Assembly: GCA_002205965.3 (NCBI GenBank)
Contig: NADL03000492.1
Span: forward strand, 434,001 to 498,000
DNA length: 64,000 nucleotides
Origin: Kappaphycus alvarezii
Taxonomy: Eukaryota > Rhodophyta > Florideophyceae > Gigartinales > Solieriaceae
Direction: 5' to 3'
A program made the translations under genes and the position numbers. Shown piece after piece: positions 20,819-31,197 of the stretch. Position 1 is the first letter of the stretch; each line of letters begins with the position of its first letter. The notes beneath the pieces are model-generated. The model had not been told where the DNA came from, did no database searches, and saw only the letters and a program-made list of their open reading frames with translations.

Positions 20819-21901
20819 TTAGGGAAAAAGCAAAGCTTGGAACGTGCAGCACATTGGTGAGCTTGCATGACTTTTGAACTCCGTCACTAAAAGCGTAATG
20901 GGGACGGTCCCGACTCCAGCTACTACTGCACACGCTTTTGTTCCCATTTCTACGCGGCTGTTTGAGACCTCCCTGTAGTCGGAGAACAGTCTCTTGTCAA
21001 ATGTCATGTGTGCGGAGCATCCAGAGTCGATAAGCCAAGTGTTTGAGGTTATGTTGATACCAGAGTTATCTACCTTGTTCATCAGACATATGTACTCGAC
21101 TTCATTAATTTCCAGATCTTCTTGCTCTTGAGCAATCATCGCAGTAGGCTTCTGTGACTGTCTACGTAGGAACCGGTCAGGTGGCGGTGGTCGCCTTCCG
21201 TTGATGTCCTTTCCCCAGCAGCGGGCAGCGGAGTGTCCATTGTGACCACAGTTGGTGCATGTCAAAGTCGAAACACGCCTTGCCTCAGGGATGTGCCCAA
21301 TAAGAGCAGAACTTGGCGGATTCTGCCTTCTAGTAAGCTTCATCGATGCACGTTGCTCCTCTTGGAGCAGGCGACTTTTTACATATTCTACTCCGAACGT
21401 GTTATCTTCGGATCCAAGAGCGTCAAGCGCTACAATGAGATTTTGAAACCTCTGCGGAAGACCATTGAGAACTGCCATAGCCATTTCCTTGTCATCAATG
21501 ATGACTCCCATTGACTTTAAGCGAGCTGCTAGGTGTCGCACACGTCCTATGTATGGCAAAACTTTCTCATTGTCTAGCATGGTGACCGTGTAGAAGTCTC
21601 TCCGGGCCGCCAGCTTATTTAGTAATGTGTGGCGCTCAAAAACTTCCAAGATGGCGTCCCACATTTCTTTGGCTGTGACAGCATCTCTCACATGATCCAG
21701 GTGATCATCGGACAGCGACAGGCCGATGATGGCCCGGGCCTTTCGATCCCCTTGCTTCCATGCCTTGTAAGTGGAAGATTGTTCATCTTCAGGAACGGTG
21801 CCATCAGTAATATACTGTTCCACATCGCGAAGGGCCAACAGGAGCTGAATCTTCTGTTTCCACACGTAGAAATTGGTATCCGTGAGCTTTTCGATCTTCA
21901 T
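20819..21901 (-). CDS. Copia gag-protease
   Basis: A 360-aa frame from MKIEKLTDTNFYVWKQK. The gag part has the LTR-retroelement capsid pattern (WKQGDRKARAIIGLSL, DAVTAKEMWDAILEVF, AVLNGLPQRFQNLI), then CTNCGHNGHSAARC (CCHC knuckle, residues about 216-229) and the protease site NTWLIDSGCSAHMTF. The last ~25 codons are out of frame (true reading VLHVPSFAFSLI) because of two compensating indels. It is in frame with integrase apart from one stop at 20819-20821. Nucleocapsid coats the RNA; protease matures the polyprotein. Confidence 0.9.
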   Translation of the reverse strand: MKIEKLTDTNFYVWKQKIQLLLALRDVEQYITDGTVPEDEQSSTYKAWKQGDRKARAIIGLSLSDDHLDHVRDAVTAKEMWDAILEVFERHTLLNKLAARRDFYTVTMLDNEKVLPYIGRVRHLAARLKSMGVIIDDKEMAMAVLNGLPQRFQNLIVALDALGSEDNTFGVEYVKSRLLQEEQRASMKLTRRQNPPSSALIGHIPEARRVSTLTCTNCGHNGHSAARCWGKDINGRRPPPPDRFLRRQSQKPTAMIAQEQEDLEINEVEYICLMNKVDNSGINITSNTWLIDSGCSAHMTFDKRLFSDYREVSNSRVEMGTKACAVVAGVGTVPITLLVTEFKSHASSPMCCTFQALLFP

Positions 21902-22078
21902 CGATCCTCCTCCTTGATCTTCTTACTTTCTATTCTATGCTAATCTAATGTTCTGTCGATCCCGCCGGGCCGATATTCCCTTGTAGTGGCAAGCCCACCT
22001 CTATAAGAACACAGCACACGAAACTCTAGACTAAAGCAAAGGCCAAAGACGTCGCTTCAAACAAACAAATGGATCTCT

Positions 22079-22590
22079 TTAAATTCTCTGGGACAAAACT
22101 ACTTTCAAGTGTTCCTTCCCGTTCTCGTGACGCTTGAGAACCTCGTGGGAATCGAACACTCTATCACAAGCAGTACACCTAGGGGTCTTTTTCTTGTTTT
22201 TCCTCTAGTCCTATGACCCTTAGAATTGATGTGATCGTAGAATGTCTGTGCGCTATTGCAGCTAATATCACAGAGCTTGCAGTACCTCTTGTTCCTCGGC
22301 GGAACTCTTCGTTTAGCCTTTAGTTCCTTCTTGGCAACTCGATCGGCGAGGGCTTTAGCTTTCTTTGCCGAGAGGCGTTGAACTTTCTTTATTGGCTTAT
22401 CCAGAGGTACTGACTTACGAGGGATCCTATACCTTTCCCTAGACGAGGGAAGCGCGAGCGTCTTCGGCGGCGGTCCTTCTGGCTCGAGTACTTCGATCGA
22501 TTCCACAACTGTCCTCCCCACAGATGGCAAAGTCCTAACTGTCGCAGCCCTGGGCACTCGGGGCACCAGGGCCAATTCCGAGTCTAGCAC
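22079..22590 (-). pseudogene. Tandem U1-type C2H2 zinc-finger ORF, one frameshift
   Basis: A basic protein starting MLDSELALVPRVP. Finger 1 is C104-x2-C107-x12-H120-x5-H126 (YCKLCDISCNSAQTFYDH). After one frame change near 22200 the second finger reads CTACDRVFDSHEVLKRH with a final His in ENGKEHLKV, ending at 22079. Long inter-histidine spacing is the U1-C/matrin type that often binds RNA. It lies between a copia element and a primer-site/LTR-like block on the same strand, so it may be the first ORF of a retroelement cut by that copia. A host zinc-finger gene is the alternative. Confidence 0.65.
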
Positions 22591-22824
22591 AACCCCGCAA
22601 AAGCAGGCACAAAAGTGGAAGTGATCGTCAGTAACAGCTTTTAGGATTATGAGTCTTTAGACTAACCAAAAGGTGCAAAGAGAATCACTTCGATGTGCAA
22701 AGAAATGGAATTATTCAAATAGCTTACCGGAACGAGTAGACATAGTCAAGAGAATGAGACAGACAAAAAACAATGCAGCAATACACGGCGGCTTACGGGA
22801 TTCAGAAAAAGAGACGGCGTTGAA

Positions 22825-22839
22825 CTGAGGCCCATAACC
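22825..22839 (-). other. Possible half initiator tRNA-Met primer site
   Basis: The minus strand reads GGTTATGGGCCTCAG, matching the primer sites at 8831 and 46135 apart from one inserted base. It sits at the inner edge of the LTR-like block 22840-23130 and upstream of the zinc-finger ORF. Its ATG opens a 29-codon frame. Confidence 0.55.
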
Positions 22840-23130
22840 TAATAAAGATTTACCACCACGTTTGTAAGGGGGAAAACTTGTAAGGTTAATTTGATCATGA
22901 CTGGAATTCATTGGTTTTCCCTGCCATTCATTTAATCAAGAAATAATTAAATGGTATTTCCGCTAACCAGGTACGGACGTTACCTTCTGCGGTTTCCGAT
23001 CTCTCTCAAGGCTGAATTGATGTCCCCCAACTTTCCACACCGGAAGTCACGAGTTGTAACTTCCGACTTATAACAGCACTGCCCCTGAGCTCGTTAAATG
23101 TATTGGTGTTAAATCTTTATGGGTTGTACA
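22840..23130 (-). repeat. LTR-like block with inverted ends
   Basis: About 290 bp. The left end TAATAAAGATTTACCACCA and the right end TGGTGTTAAATCTTTAT are near-perfect inverted copies. The right edge GTTGTACA gives TG on the minus strand. Position beside a primer site suggests a 5' LTR; the inverted ends could instead mean a small non-autonomous DNA element. No second copy exists in the window. Confidence 0.45.
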
Positions 23131-23268
23131 ATGTCGCACAGAAGCGTGCGGAGGGTATTCATAAATTAAATGTAGAGACACTTACCCCTCGTACATGTGT
23201 TCCAAGAAACCACTTGACGGATAATCGATAGTATCTTCCAACCCCGTGCTTACGGTACTGTACTACAA

Positions 23269-24273
23269 TTACCTTGTACAAGGATAATGATTCCGAGAGC
23301 TATTGGCCGCCCTTGATTTCGCGATCGGTAGGGACTTATTCCTCTCCCCTTGATGCCCGCTACAGGAAGCTGCCGAGGCCGACCTTGACCTCGTCAACCG
23401 GGCATGCACTTCACTGTCCTCTACAGGCTTACCACAAGTGGAGACAAGCTTGGCCGCCCTCGACCTAGTTACTCGAACAGATCCTTGCCCCTCCCCGGCT
23501 TGGCCTGCGGTTAGTTCACGTCGAGTTCTTTTAGAACGCACGCTACGTATACAGCGCAAGTTATCCCGCTCCCATGCCAAAACCTTTTTCTTCATCTTCC
23601 TCTCTGCGAAGGCCATCTCCAGTCCACTATCCCTAAAGAGTAACCTTCGTCCCTTCAAAACCCTCCACACCGTGCCAAACATCATAAACTTGTCATGTTC
23701 GGCTTGAACCGTCATCGAGTTGTCCAGCCCATCTGTCAAGACTTGCTCATAACAACAGAGCAGTTGATACAGACGGCGATGAACCTCATCGACGCGGAAC
23801 TTGTCTGCCCGTGCTTTGTTAACAGCATTTATCATGGATGTGGCGATGGCCTCGAAGTGTAAGCAAAGAAACTGCTGGTAACTTTCCATTCCCTCTGATA
23901 CAACGGCGATTAACCTCAAATCATCCTCCAAGCTGAACCGGGTGTTATTCCTTGGCTCCGCCTCCTTACCAGCCCACAGAATCCTTTGGAAAACGAGTGG
24001 GGCCGCATTCATTACATCATCTGGAACCCTTAAGGTCAATGATACCGGAGCGTTCCCATTGGAACTTTCACAACCTGGTATGGTGGCGTTGAAAAAGTAC
24101 ACACATGAGGAATCTGGTGAGTGTGGGATCGGATTGCAGAAGAGGGGTAGGGCCGGTATACGTTTTCCGAACCAATTATACACAATGTGAAAAGCGGCGA
24201 AACCTTCGTCATCGAGTGAGATATGATTGGTGGAACAGGAGGTGAGGATCACTTTGCGATGTTGATCAAGCAA
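23269..24273 (-). CDS. Hypothetical protein, best host-gene candidate, 334 codons or more
   Basis: The longest intact frame not tied to a known transposon. It starts here with a TTG-initiated reading (LLDQHRKVILTSC); the frame stays open upstream to about 24510 without an ATG, while an ATG in another frame at about 24455 (MPNNIYNF) could be the true start with a frameshift or short intron between. The middle part (FSLEDDLRLIAVVSEGME, EVHRRLYQLLCCYEQVL) looks globular and helical. The C-terminal 90 residues are basic, with three copies of a (V)TRSR(A/S) motif, suggesting nuclear or RNA/DNA contact. No known domain is recognised. Confidence 0.55.
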   Translation of the reverse strand: MLDQHRKVILTSCSTNHISLDDEGFAAFHIVYNWFGKRIPALPLFCNPIPHSPDSSCVYFFNATIPGCESSNGNAPVSLTLRVPDDVMNAAPLVFQRILWAGKEAEPRNNTRFSLEDDLRLIAVVSEGMESYQQFLCLHFEAIATSMINAVNKARADKFRVDEVHRRLYQLLCCYEQVLTDGLDNSMTVQAEHDKFMMFGTVWRVLKGRRLLFRDSGLEMAFAERKMKKKVLAWERDNLRCIRSVRSKRTRRELTAGQAGEGQGSVRVTRSRAAKLVSTCGKPVEDSEVHARLTRSRSASAASCSGHQGERNKSLPIAKSRAANSSRNHYPCTR

Positions 24274-24448
24274 AGTTTGAAGACGGAGGCGAATCTGGGC
24301 GAGAGGATACGACGAGGCCGGAGCATGCTGTAGGCAGTTGTATCGGGAGTGAAGAATTTGACAAACGGCACGGAGAAAAGATTGAGTAGGGTAATTGAGG
24401 CTGGTGATGAAAATTGATATAATGAAAGTTGTAGATATTATTTGGCAT

Positions 24449-24515
24449 TCTGTGCTGGCTGCGCTGGCACTCTGCGCCGGCTGCGCTGGTATGCTGCGCT
24501 GGCTGCGCTGTCACT
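24449..24515. repeat. GC-rich 22-bp minisatellite
   Basis: About three imperfect units of CTGCGCTGGCACTCTGCGCCGG type upstream of the gene at 23269-24273. It keeps the minus-strand frame open (AQSASAAS-like), so it could encode an Ala/Gln/Ser stretch. Confidence 0.6.
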
Positions 24516-24639
24516 GTAGTTACAGTTTTGTTCTCAATTATTTTTAGAGGGGGGCTTTGCGCCGTACTGTAGCGGTGCCAATAGGGCATATAGGTACTGT
24601 ATTGGTGCTACGGATTGTGAGGGTTGAAAACTTTATATA

Positions 24640-25272
24640 AGGGACCGGAAAATATGGACCAGGTGTTCCCGATTCTGGAACTGGCTGGGGGCGTCCTCAG
24701 TGGTTTAAATATTTCGCAGGAGGCAATGGAGAATTCTAAGCCGTTCGCGGATATTTATGTGGACTAACTGGGCGGAATGGATATTTTGGGGGAACTGTTC
24801 GGCTCTGATATAGAGGACTAAGATATTAAGGAAAAAATCTAGATATTTATCCTGTTAGTTTCTGCAGTTAGTCATTCTCGTTCACACGATTCCATTTGAT
24901 GCATTTTATGGTTCTTAGTATGTTTCTTTGAGACTTTAGGGATACCCAAAAAGTCTATATAGGCTGAGTAAACTGCTTCCTCTTGTGGAGTTCAAGCAAG
25001 TTGGCAGACAACTTCAAGCCAAGTCCTGAGTAGTAGGGAGTTGAGAGTCAACTTCAGACCCAAGAAACCTTTTTCCTATGCTGCTCACAGAGCATCAGTG
25101 GTAGACCCTGCCCCTTCCATACTTGCTTGTAGAACTCTCAACTCTCTTCCGTATACACTCCTTTTTATTCGTTTAACCATACCACGGCAGCACTTTTGTC
25201 GCTTGCAACACCTCCTTCTTGGGGTAGTTTGTTCTGAATATCTCTTCTCCCGACGATTTACCCCTATCAACA
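24640..25272 (+). mobile_element. Family A unit, copy 4 (5'-truncated in ORF1)
   Basis: It begins inside ORF1 (NMDQVFPILELAGG, LNISQEAMENSKPFADI, ELFGSDIED stop), then the full 3' segment with TCTATATAGGC near 24950 and the end CCCCTATCAAC. A stop (TAA, near 24767) interrupts ORF1. The 5' truncation point differs from those of the other copies. Confidence 0.75.
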
Positions 25273-25289
25273 ATGTTGTGGAATTGATG

Positions 25290-25694
25290 ATCTAAGTTGG
25301 CGTCATGGGGAGGGGTGAAAACGGTATCCGAAACTTGTTCTGTGAATCCCGTATGAAGATAGGGGACGTTGTAGCTGGTTAGTTTGTTGGGATTTGTGGG
25401 ATGTGCAGAGAGGGTTAGATTGAATTCAGTCAACATGGTGGATCGTTTGGAGAGGTGACTGGTGACTGGAGGGGGTGTTGTGTTGGAGTGAAGGATTAGA
25501 TCGATATGGAAGGTCAGTAATGAGTGCACGGTGGAGGAGGGGGAGGAACGATCTAAAATGGAAGTGTTGGCAATGATTCGACGCCGGCGTCGATGATATG
25601 GAGCTGGATTGTTCTTGACGTGTATCCGAGTGAACTTGCCTTGACGGCTAGCGATCGCCGTACGAGACTGAGGCGTGGAAACTTTCAACTGCAT
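25290..25694 (-). pseudogene. Hypothetical gene truncated by family A copy 4
   Basis: A frame starting MQLKVSTPQSRTAIAS with a basic stretch HRRRRRII, then a Ser/Thr/Leu-rich part. The 3' end is replaced by the family A unit at 25272. Upstream (25.70-25.92 kb on this strand) lies a leader rich in ACAGTA motifs and a T-run resembling the start of family A copy 5. Weakly similar in pattern to 40.8-41.2 and 46.4-46.9 kb. Function unknown. Confidence 0.35.
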
Positions 25695-26097
25695 CTCGTG
25701 AGGATTTGTGTGTGGAGTACCTTACTGCGTACAGACGCTAGTGGTACAATATGCGTACAGGCGCCAGTGATACAATATGGTACAGTACAGTAGCCCTTAC
25801 TGTACTATACTCTAATTGAAATTCTCGTTGGGGGCACTGAATTTGCAGTAACAGTAACAGTAACCATAAAGTAAAGTAACCAGACGGGCAAAAAAATCGT
25901 TTTGATCCAGACTTTCCCTCGTACTGAATGTCTCTTTTCATCCCCCTTCTCATGTTAGTTTCTCTGTCATCCCCCTCAGCATGTTCTCCGACATGCTTTT
26001 TCCACATCCTGTAAAGATTCCAGACACACACACTGAATGTCCCCTGCGTACAGCACAACATTGCACAGTGCTTACATATTACAGTATCATTGCCTAT

Positions 26098-26405
26098 CCT
26101 TCTGCTCGCCGCCACATCTCGACAAGCACAGATATCGCAGGCGCTGCCACGACACTCGCCGAGCGCGAGAGACATAGTCATTACGGCGATTACTGCCACT
26201 AGCACGATATACTTCTTTCCCCCATCGAGTTAGTATCTATAGCGCCTTGGGTGACGAGGGCCAGAGGTTTTTCTGATGCCTCGCTTCCTTCGCTACTTCC
26301 CGTAGTTCCTATCCTCAGCCAGAACTTGGCGACTTTGTTACTAGGTTTGCGTTTCGCCTCCAAGTGATGTAGGCGCGAATGTTTGCCACCTGCCGCCTAC
26401 CTGCG
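26098..26405 (+). pseudogene. Non-LTR element C-terminal tail, second copy
   Basis: It gives HISTSTDIAGAATTLAERE and RHSHYGDYC, then a stop in the same place as at 16226, then LLSPIELVSIAPW and LRFASK stop. DNA identity to 16.1-16.4 kb is obvious (GCGATTACTGCCACTA versus GAGATTACTGCGACTA). The shared stop suggests a common defective ancestor. Confidence 0.7.
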
Positions 26406-26814
26406 CAGTTGATCTATTTATACTCTCCGCATACTTCTATGCCTTAGAACTCGAAAAGATTTTACGCCCACACAGTGCTGCACAGTACGGTATTACAGAA
26501 TAGGCAAAACGAGTAGATATGTTTGTAATCAATACGGGATTTGGAGAAAGAATATAGGAAAATATGCAGAGGGGAGTAACAGAGAAACTAATCAGAAAAA
26601 AGTCTGGTAAGAACCTGACGCTCTTGCAACCTGTGCAAGCAGAAACTAAAGCGCGAACTGAGGAGTTGTAGCTCCTAATGAGAGTGGCGTCGCGACGGGA
26701 GGCAGCGAACGTAAAAAACGGCAGGGAAAAGTGGCAACCTCGGCTCCCAGGGTGCCGAAAACATTAATACCATCAGAAAGAAGTCGAATATCAGTTACCC
26801 GGCAGACTGGACTG
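26406..26814. other. Gene-free stretch
   Basis: No coding sequence recognised. It continues the similarity to the 16.4 kb region for about 100 bp, then becomes unique. Confidence 0.3.
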
Positions 26815-27334
26815 TCGCGAAAACTCAAGGGGTAAAAATCAGACAGGCGGCGTTAGCTGCGAGCCAGAAAAAAACCGCCAACGTTTTTGCTTAGGGTAGA
26901 CAAGTTGAGTAGCTTCAAATAAAATTGTTGATGTTGGTTTCACTTCAGTGCTCAAGACGGCTTGTTCTTTTACAGGTGTAGAAAGTAATTATCGTCCGGA
27001 GTGGAGCGCAAAGCATCATCGAGAAAACCGTGATTCACGACGTGCATTGATGCAGCTATAGATTGAAAGTACTATAAGCAATTTGTTCCACGTCTTTGCG
27101 TTCTAGTCGTACTGCACGTCGAAGATATACAAACATCTTAGACAGAAAAGCAAAATTTTGTCTGAGAACAGAGGTATTAATTGATACCTGCGGACGAAGT
27201 TAAAACAACCAGGAGGGCAGAAACCCGAGGTACATCCAGCTTTACGTAATTTCAGCAGGCTATAGGGCCTCTATACGCTTCGGCGCCACGAAATATGACG
27301 CTTTTACGTTCCTATTTCGTTTATATCTCCACCA

Positions 27335-28224
27335 TTGGAGATTGCGATGTTGAACAATCTATTCTTAGGTGCTCTTCTTCGCATTCCACTGCTTAACGCA
27401 GACAATTATTTTATGTGGTCCCACAAAATGGAACTCATCCCTCGCTCAAAAGGCGTCTGGGTTATCGTGAGTGGAGAAGTGTTGAGGCCAGATAATGAAG
27501 TGGAAAGCAGAACATACGCCCTCCGATGTGACACAGCAATAACCTGTGTCTTGCTTTCCGTCCACAAATCTTGTGCGGCTAGAGTGATGAAGACGAGAGA
27601 TTTATAGGAAGGATAGAGCAAGCTAAAAGAAAATTTCGAAATGGCGTCAGAAGGCATAATAGACGCTCTCTTGGAACGTTATTAGGAAATTAGGATGGAC
27701 GCAACTGAGAGTGCTCTAGATCACTTAACAGATTAGCAGTTCTCGACATGAAACTTGGTGTTATTGGGCACCCTGTGTCCGATGCAGACAACGTGAGGGT
27801 GATACGTAGAGGTCCCACAAAGGAATTTGAAATGACGGCTGTGAGTTTATAGAGAGGGGTAGTTAGCAAATGAAGAAAGAAACCCTACCTTCGTAGGGGG
27901 AAATACTACAGTTCTTTAGGTGCAAAAAAATTAACCATTCGTGCCCGAAATGTTTTCTCGGAACAGGAAAGGTCATATGAAAAAAAATGTTGGGACAATC
28001 CTCAAAGCAGAAAGTAAAAGGGCATGAAGAGGAATCGTGAGAAAAAGAAGGTGCACGATCACAGAGAGGAATCTCATGGCGTAGCAGGCCTTCATATGCT
28101 ACACATTGGCGAAGATAGTCATTCAACAATTGATGTGATTGAACTCACGTATGCTAGAGTACAAAGCTGTGCGCACGAGAACCTTCACGAAGTTGCATTT
28201 TTTGCTAACCAAAACTTTCGAACA
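27335..28224 (+). pseudogene. Copia gag, decayed
   Basis: The first 90 codons read MEIAMLNNLFLGALLRIPLL then DNYFMWSHKMELIPRSKGVW, the copia gag start in which a short strand and a W anchor precede the capsid helices. Later pieces in other frames give ALLERYYEIRMDATESALDHL and a Cys/His stretch near 27930. Stops at 27605 and beyond. It is cut at 28224 by family A copy 5. Confidence 0.7.
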
Positions 28225-28670
28225 GGTTGATAGGGGTAAATCATCGGGAGAAGGGATACTCAGAACCAATTACCCCATGTAGGATGTGTTTCAAGCGACA
28301 AAAAGTGCTACCGTGGTATAGTTGAACGAGCAAAAAGGAGCGGATTAGGAAGAAAGTTGAGAGGGCTACAAGCAAGTATAAAAGGAGCAGGGTCTACAAC
28401 TGATGCTCTGCGACCAGCGTAGGAAAAATTTTTCTTGGGTCTGAAGTTGACTCTAAACTTCCTACTACTCCATACTTGACTTGGAATTGTCTGCCAACTT
28501 TCTTCACCTCTCCATGAGGAAGCATTTTACTCAGCTTATATAGACTTTTAGCTACCCCTAAAGTCCGAGAAAAACTACAGAAGATACCAGGAAATGCATA
28601 AAAACACTTTTTGTGGATGATGTATTTTAAACAAAAGATACTTAAGAAACCAACAATCGATCTGGTCCTC

Positions 28671-29318
28671 TTATTTCCCATTCTCTAGATCAGACCCAAA
28701 CAACTCCTCCAAAATATCCATGGTGCCCAAGCAGTCCCCACAAATATCTGCGAACGGGTCATAACTCTCTATTTCCTCCTGGGAGATATCTAAACACTAA
28801 AGAAGCCATCATCTGGATCCAGCGTCGGGACCACTTGGTCCATACCGTTCAGCCCCGGCCCCACCAATCCAACACTTCCCATGTCTCCCTCCCCCTCATC
28901 CTCCTCGTCATCTTCTTCGTCCTCCTCTTAATCATCATCCTCGTCAACCTCATCGTCCTCCTCTTCATCATCCTCCTTGTCAACCTCGTCGTCCTCCTCT
29001 TCATCCTCCTCCTCGTCAACCTCGTCGTCCTCCTCTTCATCATCCTCCTCGTCAACCTCGTAGACCAATTCCGGGGCTACCCACTCCTCGAAAGTCTCCC
29101 CGGCTCCCTCCTCGACTTCCCACTCCTGCCCCTCACCTACCTCCTCCGCCTCATCCTCGACGAAAAAGCGGCGCACGAATTAGATCACCTTCTTTTTGGT
29201 TTGTCGGCGTTGGTAGTCATTACGGTCAGTAGGTCCGGAAGGGAGTAGGGGAATGGGGTTTGCAGGGCGGGGGTTGCGATTTGTGGAAATGACCTCGGAG
29301 GGGCAAAGGTTGTCCATT
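28671..29318 (-). pseudogene. Family A ORF1, copy 5
   Basis: The best-preserved copy. It starts MDNLCPSEVISTNRNPRP in context CAAAATGG; a stop at about 29195 separates this from FVRRFFVEDEAEEVGEGQEW. The acidic centre is built from four 12-residue repeats of the DEEDDEEEDDEV type. The end (MDQVVPTLDPDDG, FADICGDCLGTMDILEELF, GSDLENGK stop) follows after frame changes. Predicted product about 215 residues, very acidic, with no known domain. Confidence 0.62.
28930..29062. repeat. 36-bp tandem repeat coding the acidic tract
   Basis: About four units of the CTCGTCGTCCTCCTCTTCAT type on the plus strand, each 36 bp and thus frame-preserving (12 residues of Asp/Glu/Val on the minus strand). Confidence 0.8.
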
Positions 29319-29789
29319 TTGGTCTGCTTTGGGGAGTGGTAGGCAATTGATTGTGTTTTCAGTGGGTAGGGGGAGAGTAGTGGTGACTACAATGATCGGG
29401 GACGTTTAAAACTTGGAATAAAGAGGTTTAAATAGGCTCCCGAGGGCGCATTCTATAGATTTGGAATAGGTAAAATAAATCTACAAGGGAGTTTGTAGTA
29501 GTGAATTTGCGCCCTTTTCTCAAAAAATGAATTTGGAGGAGGAGGTAAGCGAAAAGGAAAAAAAATTGATTCGGGATCGATATAGAGAGGTAGATACAGC
29601 ATAAAAATATCTAGATAAAATGGCAGTGATTTTGGGGAGGACCGCGGTAAGAATAAGCAAAGGTCAGGGAGGGCGAGGAAGGACCAGAACTAAAAGAATT
29701 TCGGACAAGGAGAGGTAGTACAGTAAATTAAAAGTCGGTAGATGATGGCGACAAAAAAATCCGTTCCGATCCGCACGCGCTTAACACAG

Positions 29790-31197
29790 GTCAAGAGAAC
29801 AATTGGTATTTAAATTCAGGTGCATTTAAGCACATGAACAATGAAAAAGAGTACTTTATTGGTGCAATTATTTCGTCTATGACGAGTATTATATCCGTAG
29901 GTGCCGATATGAAGATCTCTGTCACAGGTGAGGGCTGAGTGCAATTCTGGGTACGTGGTGAAGACGAAAGGCGTACAAATGCACATGCATAATTTACTAT
30001 GGGTTCTATGCATTATGTGCAACCTCATATCAGTCAGTGCAGTTCAAAAGAGGGGAATCATGGCATTATTCATGTCAGTCGACGATCGAGATGTAATACC
30101 TCTTATTTTGACACAGGACTCTATGCAAATACCCAAAGTTGGCCAAGAACTCTCTGAAGGACTCTATGAAGCGGAAGTCTACCGTACTGCTCACAATATT
30201 CAGGCAATGCTGATGGCTCGCGGTAATGAGGAGCTGATCAGACTCTGGCACCGAAGACTTGATCATACTAGCCTTGATTACCAACGGAAGACACTGAAGC
30301 GAATCGTTCATGAAGTTCCAAAGATTTATTTGACAATCATCGGCCACTGTGAGCCATGTGCAGAAGGAAAAGAAACACGGGAACCTCTATTACCAATCAC
30401 AAAGTCAAACATAACTAAAATTATAGAGCTGGTCCATTCTGATGTCTTTGGACCAATGAATCTGGAAGGTATGTCTCGGTCAAGAAATTTTGTATCACTC
30501 TATGGTGAAAAGGGATGAATTTTGGCCATCAGGTTTTTCAGAGACAGGACTCAAGTGGGAGAGAGCTTGGAAGAGATGCTCGCTCTCTTCGCAAACCAGA
30601 CCGCATGCAAGCTAAATAGGACTGGATTTGATAACATAGTAGAATACATTCGTGAAGAGTACACAGAATGGCTCAAACAGAGAATTATTTGTATCAATCT
30701 CACTCTTAGCTACAGTCCGGAGTCGAGTGGAAACTCTGAGAGACTAGACAGGACTCTTAACGAGAAAGTACGTACATTGTTCAGGACAATCCAAGGCACC
30801 TCATACAGCAGGCAGTTATGGGCAGAGGCAGTAAACACTGCGAACTAAATCGGGAATAGAGCTTTTTTTCGAAGAGATAGCGAACCAGAAGTGACTCTTT
30901 TTGAAGTGTATACGGGCATGAATCGGTAAATATCACATCTATGTGCATTTGGATGAAAATGTTACGTCTATATTACTACAGAGCACCGCAAGCAGAGCGC
31001 AAAGTACAAAAATCGCACTGCGAAAGGAATTTTTCGTGGATACGACCGAGGCAAGTTTTACAAGAACTTCGTTCCCCATCAAAAGAAGATGATTGATTCA
31101 AAGTACGTGACATTAAACGAATCTGTGACTGGATGGGAACCACCAATCACATCACAAGATGCAGGACAGGTGGACTTATCGGAGATTTCCAATGCTT
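29790..31197 (+). pseudogene. Copia protease and integrase, decayed
   Basis: Protease: NNWYLNSGAFKHMNN, where the catalytic Asp of the WxxDSGA site is Asn. Integrase from about 30190: ELIRLWHRRLDHTSLDYQ…CEPCAEGKETRE (zinc finger), ELVHSDVFGPMN (Asp), then after a stop at 30516-30518 the frame RDRTQVGESL and YSPESSGNSERLDRTL (Glu block). The tail reaches KGIFRGYDRGKFYK near 31060. Several stops; inactive. Confidence 0.82.

Larger units (their letters stand above)
17311..21960 (-). mobile_element. Ty1/copia retrotransposon, nearly complete
   Basis: The minus strand carries gag-protease, integrase, reverse transcriptase and RNase H in classical copia order over 4 kb. Only small indels interrupt it, near 20890/20815, 20030 and 18330. 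A polypurine tract (GAGGGGGG, about 17818-17825) precedes a candidate 3' LTR at 17313-17816. I could not find the matching 5' LTR to the right of 21960, nor a clear primer site, so the element is truncated at its 5' end or its LTRs have diverged. It is the best-preserved classical copia in the window. Confidence 0.85.
28225..29780 (-). mobile_element. Family A unit, copy 5 (near full length), inserted in copia
   Basis: Reading on the minus strand: 5' region matching 11.70-12.22 kb, ORF1 28671-29318, TATA box at 28537-28544, and the fixed end GATTTACCCCTATCAAC at 28225. It separates copia gag from the copia protease, which shows it moved as a unit. No target duplication is visible at the edges I can define (ACAG before, TTCCG after). 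Confidence 0.8.

Noticed and set aside
21950-22080. 5' LTR of the 17-22 kb copia element
   Set aside because: I compared it by eye with 17313-17816 and found no shared stretch; also no recognisable primer site, so I left it uncalled.
22595-22835. Intron between the primer-site ATG and the zinc-finger ORF
   Set aside because: GTAAGC donor-like sites exist on the minus strand, but no good polypyrimidine tract plus AG precedes the ORF.
28835-29248. Plus-strand Leu/Val-rich frame resembling a membrane protein
   Set aside because: It is the complement of the acidic 36-bp repeats of family A ORF1; the hydrophobic look comes from GAG/GAC repeats read backwards.
28225-29780. Family A as an LTR pair element (TRIM)
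   Set aside because: The 5' region and 3' segment share no sequence, so there are no direct terminal repeats.
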